From Myrmaecium sp. VS I D KN 1 (Eukaryota > Ascomycota > Dothideomycetes > Valsariales > Valsariaceae): a stretch of DNA of 64,000 bases. The stretch spans positions 124,001-188,000 of the forward strand of contig JADQAV010000028.1 of NCBI GenBank assembly GCA_019775845.1, written 5' to 3'. The translations under genes were made by a program, and so were the position numbers. The notes under the pieces were generated by a model. That model worked only from the letters and a program-made list of their open reading frames with translations. It had not been told where the DNA came from and ran no database searches. Position 1 is the stretch's first letter, and every line of letters starts with the position of its first letter. Shown here piece after piece: positions 56,386-64,000 of the stretch.

Positions 56386-56387
<2 letters not shown>
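55008..56387 (+). CDS. RNH202: Ribonuclease H2 subunit B
   Basis: A single exon of 459 aa. Subunit B is the scaffold of the heterotrimeric RNase H2 that removes ribonucleotides and RNA-DNA hybrids in the nucleus. The N-terminal triple-barrel part carries HKLFILPKDASSDARIVTL and NRYYFCPEKGFYEFTRI. The WHD-type region follows after an insert (SLFVVTPIDALFLVLPAL; FLSVDDYFDVL; ICDTVDAGDEKMYRLSIEKL). A disordered acidic/Pro-rich insert precedes a helical segment (LLRLRTALSFLLTSYIPSHL). The C-terminus ends with a PCNA-interacting (PIP-like) motif at about 448-455, MRKLSCFF, matching the position of the PIP box in other H2B subunits although Met replaces the usual Gln. A 34-G run begins directly after the stop codon. 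Confidence 0.92.

Positions 56388-56421
<34 letters not shown>
56388..56421. repeat. Poly-G run after RNase H2B stop
   Basis: About 34 consecutive G, starting right after the TGA of the RNase H2B gene. Its length is likely unreliable given the two other poly-G runs that end in N gaps. Confidence 0.7.
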
Positions 56422-56423
<2 letters not shown>

Positions 56424-56950
56424 GAGGAAGGGGGCTCTGCGGCTTCTTTTTGACTTCGTGTTTTTTCTTCTTTTGGGCGGGCGGGTGGTGGAGTTGTGGT
56501 TGTGTATATTGTATAGTGCATGTGGAGTGGATGGTCCGGCTCCGCCTTCTGAGAAGGGAAAAGGGGGGAAGGCAGCGGTCCTCACGCATAGCGCTACTTG
56601 ACGGATGGAGTTGGGGAGTTCTTATTTTGCGGCGGATGATCAGAAGTTAGGAAGGTTCAATTCCATAGAGAAAAGGCGCAGCGTGAAACCGACACCCACT
56701 TTCCCTCACTCGCCGTTCCCTGGACGAAGGGCTCCCGTTACTTTCTACTTTCGGACGTCCTGGATGAGGGTGATGCATGTTTTTAATATCTTCTTTCAAC
56801 TGTGATCTGATGCGGTAGCATAAGGCTAGGAAACTACAGTAGGTAAGTAGGGTGATCATACGCAGCCGTGCCGGCTGGCTGATTGGCCAAGGTCCCCGGA
56901 ACACCCGGCTATTACAAGGAGAGGATGGAGATGGAAAGGAAAAAAGAAAA

Positions 56951-56988
56951 GGAAGGAAGGGAGGAAGGAAGGAAGGAAGGAAGGAAGG
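56951..56988. repeat. (GGAA)n microsatellite
   Basis: About eight to nine near-perfect GGAA units in intergenic DNA. Confidence 0.8.
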
Positions 56989-57728
56989 AAAACATCCCCT
57001 GTTACACCTCGCAGACAAGGAACAGGAATGAGGAAGAGGCACACGGACTTACACCGTGGGAAACACAGAGGAAAGGAGATTTATAAAGGAAAGAAGAAAA
57101 GCCCTCCTCTAAGAGAAGAAAAGAGAGAGAAAAAAAAAAAAAAAAAACCGACTCCCCCAATATACCGCCAACCAGCAAGCAACCTTCTAAGAGATCCGGC
57201 CAAGGGGGAGAGAGAGAGGGCGAAAGAAGAAAGAAGGAGAAAGGGAAAAAAAGAGAAACGCCCTAATACGCAAAATTGCCTGTGAACCTAAGTAGGAAAA
57301 AAGAAACCCCCCATCCAAAACCCATAAGTCCCGCATTTCCCAGTCCCAATCCCAATCCCAAATCGATGATGAAAGAAAAAACTGTGTGGGGAATAAGAGA
57401 GGGAGAGAGCAATGTTGGGGAAAAAAATTGAAAGGTTTCGCTCAGAGTGGGAAATCGAATCCCCCATGTGTTGTTTTTTTGCGCCGAAAGAGGATGATGC
57501 CGGGGTTGAAAAGGGTCCATACAGGAACCGATGGAGGGCAGCAAGGAAAATAACGCCGGTCGGCCAGTACCGCATGCAACCTCCCCCGCTGTCCGACTCA
57601 TGTCTTTGCGAAAGACTGAAAGATACGCCTTGAGATGATGTTTTTCAGAAACTCACGCAGACTCCCAGAGCATCGATGCTAGACCGCCCTCCTCCCTCCA
57701 CAAACCCACAAAGCACCACCAAACGACC

Positions 57729-59265
57729 TCACAACTCCCCCGCACCACCAGCATGAGCACCGCTCCTGGTACGTTTGCCCGCATGCGGCTGCGCCGCCGG
57801 ACTTCCCAGCGCGTCCGCGCCACGCTTGGTTCCCTTGTGCGCGGAAACCGACGCGGCAGGGGCGCTGGACTTGGTGCGACGCCACGAGTCGAACGGGCTG
57901 TTCTTTTTGCCGCGGGTGAGATGAGCGGACGCGGGGAGGGTGGAAGAAGGCTTGGGATGGTGATGCGAGGGCGTTTCCGGCTCGGCTGACTCGGCTGCTT
58001 CCGGTGTCTTCTTGCGATCGTGGGAGCGCGTTGACCGACTGACCGTCTCGGGCGGTGTGAGCTGGCGGACGTGACGTTTCGCCGGTGTGGCAGGCGCCGT
58101 GGGCTTCTTGTCTTCGACTTGCTTCTCGGTTTCCTCTTCGGTGGATTTAGCTGCTGCTGCTGCACGCCGACGAGCTTGCTCCTCAGTCGGGAAGAGCAGA
58201 CGCGGCTTGATGGTCGTGCGAGTCATGCGATGACGGGAGCTCCGCCTCACGTCTTGGTCGATCACCTCGGCATCGGAGCCAAGTATGGAGTCGTCATCGG
58301 ACTCGGCGACTGGACGAGTCTCCGTGAACCTGCGGAAGACCTTTCGGCCGCGGCTAGAAGCGGCAGTCAGTACGAAGTTCACTAATCAGATCCAATGATA
58401 GCACTTACAAGACATAAAGAACACCCTCGTCGTTATGAACCGCTTCCTCCATCTGCTTCTGCTCCTCCGTCCTGCTCTTACGTTTGCGTGACGCATCCTT
58501 AGCAACTGGTTTCGCTTTCGCCTTGCCCGCAGCTTTCTTCGTAATGAACGGATTGTCTTCCTCATCACCGACTTCAGGCACTCGCTCCTTCGAATCGGTG
58601 TAAATCTGAATCTTGCTGTTTTCACCAGGCGAATTATCCAGGTCGTCGGCGAAGCTTTGCAGCGTGAAGTGCGACAGCTTCTTCGCCGAACGGGACTTGC
58701 GCGGATCCGGCATTGCGTCGTCGATGGTTGCAGGTCGGCCAGGGAACAGTACACGAGCGGTCGAGGAAAGCGAAGATTGCGACGGTGCAGGACGTTTGCG
58801 AGGTGTTTTGGTGGGCGTCGGGAGGAAGTTGGGTTCGTTATCGAAGAGATGTTGCAGGGTTCGCTTCGGTTGAGGTTGCTCAATTTCCGAGCCCGACTCC
58901 TCAGTTGTCGTGTTGACGGCCCGAGAACTCGTATGTGCACTCCGCTTCTTCACAAAGGGATTCTCGTACACCGGTCGTTTGCTCGGGCGGACGGGAGAAC
59001 TTGGCGATACTGGCGACAGGGTCGGGCTGGAAGCCTCAGCGAGAGACGCTCCATTACGCGGTCCGGTAGGCGTGACAGCACGAGCAGCGCGCGGTGCAGG
59101 CTTCGACGCAGAAGCGAAATGGTCCTTCAGGGTTGACTGCTTCTTCTGGGCAGCGACGCGGGTCGAACGACGGGGTGAATAGGGCTCCCAATCATCGTAT
59201 TGTCGGCCGTGAAGGGGTGTCGGCGGAGTGCGAATGCGCCGCGGAGGCGGAGGTGTGGTAGCCAT
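57729..59265 (-). CDS. Disordered nuclear-type protein with many SP/TP sites
   Basis: Two exons, 59265-58409 and 58353-57729, encode 493 aa. The 55-bp intron (donor GTAAGT, branch TACTGAC) splices in phase 2 to give EGVLYVFRGRKVFRRF, a conserved-looking join. The N-terminus is a string of minimal CDK sites (RTPPTP, YSPRRSTR, VTPTGP, SPTLSPVSPSSP). The mid part has PTPTKTPRKRP, SSTARVLFPGRPATIDDAMP and IQIYTDSKERVPEVGDEEDN followed by PFITKK. The C-terminal exon is basic and disordered (TIKPRLLFPTEEQARRR). I recall homologous hypothetical proteins across Pezizomycotina with the same motif order, but no known function. The gene is divergent from DUO1 and shares a promoter region with it. A role in the cell cycle is a guess. 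Confidence 0.75.
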
Positions 59266-59811
59266 GGACTCGCTGACGTCGGACTATGCAAACGGGTATG
59301 GTATTTGTTGACTGTCGGGGAGAGGTCTTGCAAGAGCGCAGCACCTGTCCGGAGCGGTGAAGCGCGTCGAGTCCGAGACCTAAACAAAGGCACAACCGGG
59401 TCCGAAGTCGCGTCAATGGAGAGTTGTTGGCGATATGGTCGAGCAAAGGTAAAGATGTTTGGCTTCGCAGTGAACGCCGTGAATAGGTATATCGGGGGTT
59501 GCAAAGGGCTGGAGGTGTTGTTTGGAGTACGGGGTCTTGTTGGTGGAGCAAGGTGGGAATACCGTGAGGTTTCGTTAGAGTTGGGGGAGGCTGGGAAGGG
59601 AGAGGGCTGGCGCGAAGGCTTGGCGCCGCCAGCCCTGCGATCTGCGCCCGGGACAACACAAACACGCGTCGGCCCTGCCCAAGCTCATCATCACCGCCGC
59701 TCCAACCAGCATCGCTTCCCCGCACCACCCTCTTCGGCCGTGAAGGCGATCCAATTATACCCCCTCCCAGGGTCTCTCGACAACGGCCCGCCCGCAAACG
59801 CACCAGGAACC
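59266..59811. promoter_or_regulatory. Divergent promoter, SP/TP protein / DUO1
   Basis: A 546-bp region between divergent starts, with a full ACGCGT at 59664-59669, about 143 bp before the DUO1 ATG. Confidence 0.45.
59664..59669 (+). promoter_or_regulatory. MCB-like site (ACGCGT) upstream of DUO1
   Basis: A perfect MluI cell-cycle box core in the shared promoter. A single hexamer of this kind can occur by chance in GC-rich DNA. Confidence 0.3.
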
Positions 59812-60635
59812 ATGTCGCACCCGGTCGAGGTTCCTAACATCGACGACCTGAGCCTCTCCGAGGACGACGATGCGCTGTTCGACTCACCGCCGGCCCAGAG
59901 GAAGCACGCCAGGCACCCCTCCACCACTTCCGCAGGGGCTCCCGAAACCCCCTCCGCGCCTCCGAAGCGCACCGCCGAATCCCACTATACCACCCAGGAA
60001 GCCCGTGAAGCCGCCCTCCGCCGTGAGCTGGAGGGTGTGCGCAACGTGAACGCAGTGATTGAAGATGTGATCACCTCGCTCGAACGGGCGAAGGATAATA
60101 TGAACGTAAGGCCATCTCGCCGCGGGGATACCGCACCACCATATGTGCCATTCCCTTTCACAATGCTAACCACCTACCCCAGACCGTCAACCGCGCCGTC
60201 ACCTCCGCGACCACCCTGCTGCAAACCTGGACCCGCATCCTCTCCCAAACCGAGCACAACCAGCGCCTCATCCTGAACCCCACCTGGCGCGGCGCCACCC
60301 AAGACCTCGTCGACATCGAGAACGAGGCCGTCGAGCGGCAGCGGGCGGAGGAGCGCCGGGCCGCCGAGGAGCAGGCCCGACGCGAAGCCGCCCAGCGCAA
60401 GGCGGAGGAGGAGGAGCGGCGCAAGGCGGCGGCGACGGTGGCGGGCAGGGGCACAAGGACGAGGGGCGCGACGAGGGGAAGAGGGGGTTCGTCGACGGTT
60501 GGCTCGACGAGGGGGACGAGTTATGTTGGTGTTGGGGGCCAGGGTGGGAGGGGAAGGCTGCCGTCGGCGAGCAGCAGGGCGGGGAGTGGGATCGGCCGTG
60601 GCTTGCGGGGAGCTAGAGGACGTGGCACGACCTGA
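59812..60635 (+). CDS. DUO1: DASH complex subunit Duo1
   Basis: Two exons, 59812-60105 and 60183-60635, encode 248 aa. The 77-bp intron has donor GTAAGG and a TGCTAACC branch near the CCCAG acceptor, phase 0. Duo1 is part of the fungal DASH/Dam1 ring that couples kinetochores to microtubules. The conserved helical core is ALRRELEGVRNVNAVIEDVI, then LERAKDNMNTVNRAVTSATT, then LQTWTRILSQTEHNQRLILN and PTWRGATQDL. A charged coiled coil (ERQRAEERRAAEEQARREAA) follows. The C-terminus is a Gly/Arg/Ser tail with RGRGG-type repeats. The N-terminus is acidic (IDDLSLSEDDD). Codon endings become G-rich in the tail. Confidence 0.93.
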
Positions 60636-60972
60636 TGGTCATGCGAGATGTGTGATGTCTTCCTGGCTGTAGACAGAGGAACAGCGCTGATGTTTATGAG
60701 ATACCCGAGAACTGAAGAAACGGTTGAAGCTAGGTTGTAAACCCAGTACCGCAAGATAGAGAGAGCCAATGCTCCCATGTGATATATAACAGAAAGACGG
60801 GCGAGATCCGTCCGCGAAAGTATACGAAGAATCCCCGAACATAATCGAGCATGCAGAATGCGCACCAAGATGCCATAAAACGCCGTGCCAACGCCTGCCC
60901 ACCCTCCCTTTCCAACGGAAGTTCCCCAGACCCCAGCTCAGTCCGTCCATCCTCAAGCCCACCCCTCCACCA
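60636..60972. other. Convergent 3' intergenic region
   Basis: Shared by the 3' ends of DUO1 (plus) and ISA2 (minus). Nothing else is seen. Confidence 0.5.
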
Positions 60973-61691
60973 TCATATCTTCGCCCCCATCTCCGGAACC
61001 TTAATATCAAAGCTCGTCCCGCAGCCACAGCTGCTCGTCGCATACGGATTATCCACGATCTTAAACTGCGAGCCGATGAGCTCCATCGTGTAATCGACCT
61101 TGCTGCCCTTCAGCAGGTCGAGGCTGCTCTCGTCCATGACGACGCGGGCGCCGTGCTCGCCCTCGAAGACGGTGTCCTCCTCCGCGCTGATGTCGCTGCC
61201 GTCCGACAGCACCATGGTGTACTGGAAGCCGTGGCAGCCGCCGGATTCGACGGTGACGCGCAGCGCGGCGCGCGGGTTGTGGTCGGCGTCCATGATGGAT
61301 TTGAGACGCTGGTTGGTTTCCGAGGATGTTAGTTGGGGGTTTTTGACGGAGAGGGATGTTGTGGACTTACTTGAGCCGCTCGCGGGGTGATCTCGATGGT
61401 CATGTCGTTGCCGTTTTCGTCTTGACGGGGGTTTTGGATGACTTTGGTGGCGAGGATTCGCGGTGACGAGGAGAAGAAACGGGATGCCGGGGGAGTAGGA
61501 GCGAAGGCTGGTTTGAACGATCGCAAGGGCGTAGAGGCGGCATTCGAGGATCGTGAAGGTATGCGTTTGGCGGCGGCGGAGGAGGTGCCCAGTAACCGTG
61601 AGGACGACTGGCGCAGGTACGAAGCACCAGAGCGCTTGGAGAGCGACCTCGCGGCCCGGATACAGCTACTGCACATGGTTGCGGACGACAT
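60973..61691 (-). CDS. ISA2: Mitochondrial iron-sulfur assembly protein Isa2
   Basis: Two exons, 61691-61371 and 61308-60973, encode 218 aa. The 62-bp intron (donor GTAAGT, branch ACTAAC) is phase 0. Isa2 belongs to the A-type carrier/HesB family and acts with Isa1 and Iba57 in making mitochondrial 4Fe-4S clusters. Residues 1-80 are a Ser/Arg-rich mitochondrial leader (SRFFSSSPRILATKV near the cleavage region). The A-type domain has the three conserved cysteines: C132 in GGCHGFQY, and C201 and C203 in SSCGCGTSFDI. The intron falls just before RLKSIM at the start of the domain. The start codon is 262 bp from the divergent kynureninase start. Confidence 0.94.
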
Positions 61692-61953
61692 TTCGGGTGG
61701 ATGTGAGGAAGGAAACAGTAGGAATGGCCATGCGGAGGTGACGAAATGCGGTTCTGCTTTGTCAGATCCCAGCGTCGGAGATGTCGTCGAAAGAGCCGAA
61801 TCGGGTCCGTCGGATTGGTGGTCCCTTCAGATCCTACGCAGTACCCCGCGGGAAACCCCCACCTTTCTCAAGCTACAGCTGTACAGTAGCTGGGGATTAA
61901 CCACCCATTCCTCTGAGGTCGTATAGACATCGCAGGACAGAATACCCATACCA
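61692..61953. promoter_or_regulatory. Divergent promoter, ISA2 / kynureninase
   Basis: A 262-bp region between two divergent start codons, so the two genes must share upstream DNA. No specific site is recognised. Confidence 0.5.
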
Positions 61954-63486
61954 ATGAGTCCGGCAAACCGTTCCAAGCCGACTTTCGGCCCCGAAGCGCT
62001 GTCGGAGCAGTACGCCATCGAGCAAGACGCCGCAGACCCCCTCCGTCGCCTCCGCAGTGAATTCATCATACCGACGAGTGCAGACATCAAACGAACAAAG
62101 CTACCGGAGCACGAGGATAAGACCAATGGCTATGCTTCCGAACCGTGTACGTACCTCTGCGGCAACTCTCTCGGTCTTCAGCCACGTCGGACTGCGGAGT
62201 ATATCAGGAAATACCTGGATACATGGGCTACAAAGGGTGTGTACGGCCATTTCCAGGAGCTACACGGCGCGGTATCGTCACCTTGGGCCAAGATCGATGA
62301 CGATGTCAAGGAGCAGATGGGAAAGATAGTAGGAGCACATCCTAGCGAAGTGGCCGTGATGCAGTCCTTGACGGCAAACCTACACTTCCTTATGGCCAGC
62401 TTCTACAAGCCGACCAAGGATAGATATAAGATAATAATAGAAGGGAAAGCTTTCCCAAGCGATCATGTACGTAGCTCCTCAATATGGCCCGATGTTCCTC
62501 TCATACTCATGTCCAAGTAGTACGCCGTTCAATCCCAACTCGCCCACCACGATCTCCTCCCATCCGCCCTGGTTTGTATCGAACCTCCAAATCCAGAGCA
62601 GGCCTACCTTCCCACCTCGCACATCCTCTCCATCATCGACGCCCACGCCTCCACGACCGCCCTCCTGCTCCTCCCCGGCATCCAATTCTACTCCGGCCAG
62701 TTCCTCGACATCCCCACCATCACCACGCACGCCCAATCCAAAGGCATCACCGTCGGTTGGGATCTCGCCCACGCCGTCGGCAACGTGCCCCTCCAGCTCC
62801 ACTCATGGAACGTCGACTTCGCCGCCTGGTGCAACTACAAGTACATGAACGCCGGCCCCGGCGCCATCGGCGGCCTGTTCGTGCACGACAAGCACGGCAC
62901 GGTCGACAAGGCTTCCGATGGAAGCTTATCCTACCGTCCGCGCCTCTCCGGCTGGTGGGGTCACGATCGCGCCTCCCGCTTCCGCATGGAGAACTCGTTC
63001 GTGCCGATTCCTGGGGCGGCCGGGTTTCAGCTGTCCAATCCGTCCGTCATCGACACGACTGCGGTGCTGGCGAGCTTGAGCGTGTTTGCGCAGACCAGCA
63101 TCGAGGATCTGCGGGAGAAGAGTATGAGGGTCACGGCGTATCTGGAGTGGTTGTTGACGCGGGAGGGATATGAGCGGTTTTATCGCATTATTACGCCGGA
63201 GAACCCGGAGGAGAGGGGTGCGCAGCTGAGCATCCGGCTTAAGCCGGGACTGCTAGATGGGGTGATGGAGATCTTGGAGCAGCAGAGCGTGGTGGTGGAT
63301 GAGAGGAAACCGGATGTGGTGAGAGTGGCGCCGGCGCCGTTGTATAATGGGTATCGGGATGCTTGGAGGTTTGTGCGGGTATTCAGAGAAGCTTGTCAGA
63401 TGGTGGCCGAGGGCAAAGGACCGGGAGGAAAGAGTTTGATTGAGGAAGGTGGGAAGGACGTTGGAGCTTGGGCAGAGATTAAATAG
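61954..63486 (+). CDS. BNA5: Kynureninase
   Basis: Two exons, 61954-62466 and 62521-63486, encode 492 aa. The 54-bp intron (donor GTACGT, acceptor AAGTAG) is phase 0 and joins FPSDH to YAVQSQL. Kynureninase is a cytosolic PLP enzyme that cleaves kynurenine and 3-hydroxykynurenine in tryptophan breakdown and de novo NAD synthesis. Landmarks are TYLCGNSLGLQPRRTAEYI, WATKGVYGHF, MQSLTANLHFLMASFY and GWDLAHAVGNVPLQLHSWNV. The PLP lysine is K278 in NYKYMNAGPG, followed by RLSGWWGHD and PAPLYNGYRDAWRFV. The start ATG gives a short N-tail before DPLRRLR, as in relatives. G-ending codons dominate after about 63050. Confidence 0.95.
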
Positions 63487-64000
63487 TGGGTTGGAATATA
63501 TATTGCGCGCTTTTGCAGGTCCGCTTGTGATCAAGCTGTTAAAATGATGTACCTGATCAGGCTGCGGTGAGCTTGTATGATGACCCCAATTTCTTCTCCT
63601 TTTCAGAGTCTCTCCGATCACTTTCTCTACAGACTATCGGAAGCTAAGGCCCTAGCTTGAAATGTCGTACGAACGTACAATTAACTAAGAGAATTTGAGT
63701 ATCAATGAGATATGAAGCTGGCGGATGCCGCTCGTACAAGTCCCATTAGGGCCCGGTAGCATGACCACAAATACGCAACGCCATGTACATTCCGTCCCGG
63801 GTCGTAGCCTCCAGAAATGGAAATTTTGGACTTCAAAGCCAAGCTCACTCAGATCCGTTCATACTTCGACCAAGCCTGTAAGTGCACTTGTAGGGTTCTC
63901 AGTTGCTCTATTCATTCATATCTCTGTCACGTTTATGTCTCGATCCTGCTATTTGGTCAGCAACATGATGCAACGCATCAACTCCGCCATGGTGTCCGAT
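63487..64000. other. Right-edge region
   Basis: The 3' region of kynureninase followed by unassigned sequence up to the window edge. Confidence 0.5.
63817..64000 (+). CDS. Possible 5' end of an unidentified gene (runs off window)
   Basis: An ATG at 63817 opens a frame (MEILDFKAKLTQIRSYFDQA) that reaches the right edge without a stop. A GTAAGT-like donor follows the 20th codon and a TTTGGTCAG acceptor occurs near 63961. Direct splicing between them gives an early stop, so the model is unresolved. No family is recognised. Confidence 0.2.
   Translation, partial: MEILDFKAKLTQIRSYFDQACKCTCRVLSCSIHSYLCHVYVSILLFGQQHDATHQLRHGVR

Larger units (their letters stand above)
56388..57728. other. Convergent intergenic region
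   Basis: Contains a poly-G run directly after the RNase H2B stop, a (GGAA)n tract near 56951-56988, a poly-A run near 57130, and purine-rich plus-strand sequence through about 57250. No gene is seen. Confidence 0.5.

Noticed and set aside
55293-56585. Minus-strand 430-codon frame opposite RNase H2B
   Set aside because: Low-complexity Gly/Val/Glu shadow that includes the poly-G run.

Overview
The window is nuclear DNA of a filamentous ascomycete (Pezizomycotina). The evidence is short GT-AG introns (about 50-90 bp) with CTAAC/CTGAC branch sites, GC-rich third codon positions, fungal gene families (DASH subunit Duo1, fungal ATP synthase subunit h, seipin, Mcp1, class II-type peroxidase), and a transposon carrying the C-to-T mutation pattern of repeat-induced point mutation (RIP). 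A dothideomycete host is possible but not proven. I assembled exons by hand from splice sites, reading frame and remembered family sequences; no search was run.

Layout. 1-3000: 5' part of a secreted wall-type protein leaving the left edge, then an empty stretch. 3009-4294: seipin. 4387-7834: a RIP-destroyed PIF/Harbinger DNA transposon with short terminal inverted repeats. 8252-15087: a small CHZ-like acidic protein, a short-chain dehydrogenase/reductase, Mcp1, a small C2H2 zinc-finger protein and a GH17 beta-glucanase. 16689-22797: oligoribonuclease and, divergently, DNA polymerase alpha. 24528-29757: 6-phosphofructokinase and a disordered protein. 31491-39312: a large DUF1765-like protein, ATP synthase subunit h and TFIIB. 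40834-46634: a secreted heme peroxidase and an Ifh1/Crf1-like acidic regulator. 49549-56387: an M61-like protein without the metal site, Mcm10 and, divergently, RNase H2 subunit B. 57729-63486: a disordered SP/TP-rich protein, Duo1, Isa2 and kynureninase, followed by the right edge.

Most genes are unrelated housekeeping genes, and there is no secondary-metabolite cluster. A replication and mitosis theme does recur (Pol alpha, Mcm10, RNase H2B, Duo1). Their upstream regions hold ACGCG-type sites like those bound by the MBF cell-cycle factor, in two cases inside a shared divergent promoter.

Three whole-window signals deserve attention. First, many genes switch from C-ending codons at the 5' side to G-ending codons at the 3' side, on both strands. 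Second, the RIP-mutated element has almost no CpA or TpG. Third, assembly gaps are bounded by mirrored poly-G/poly-C runs, so sequence near 29.85 kb, 40.53 kb and 52.80 kb should not be trusted.
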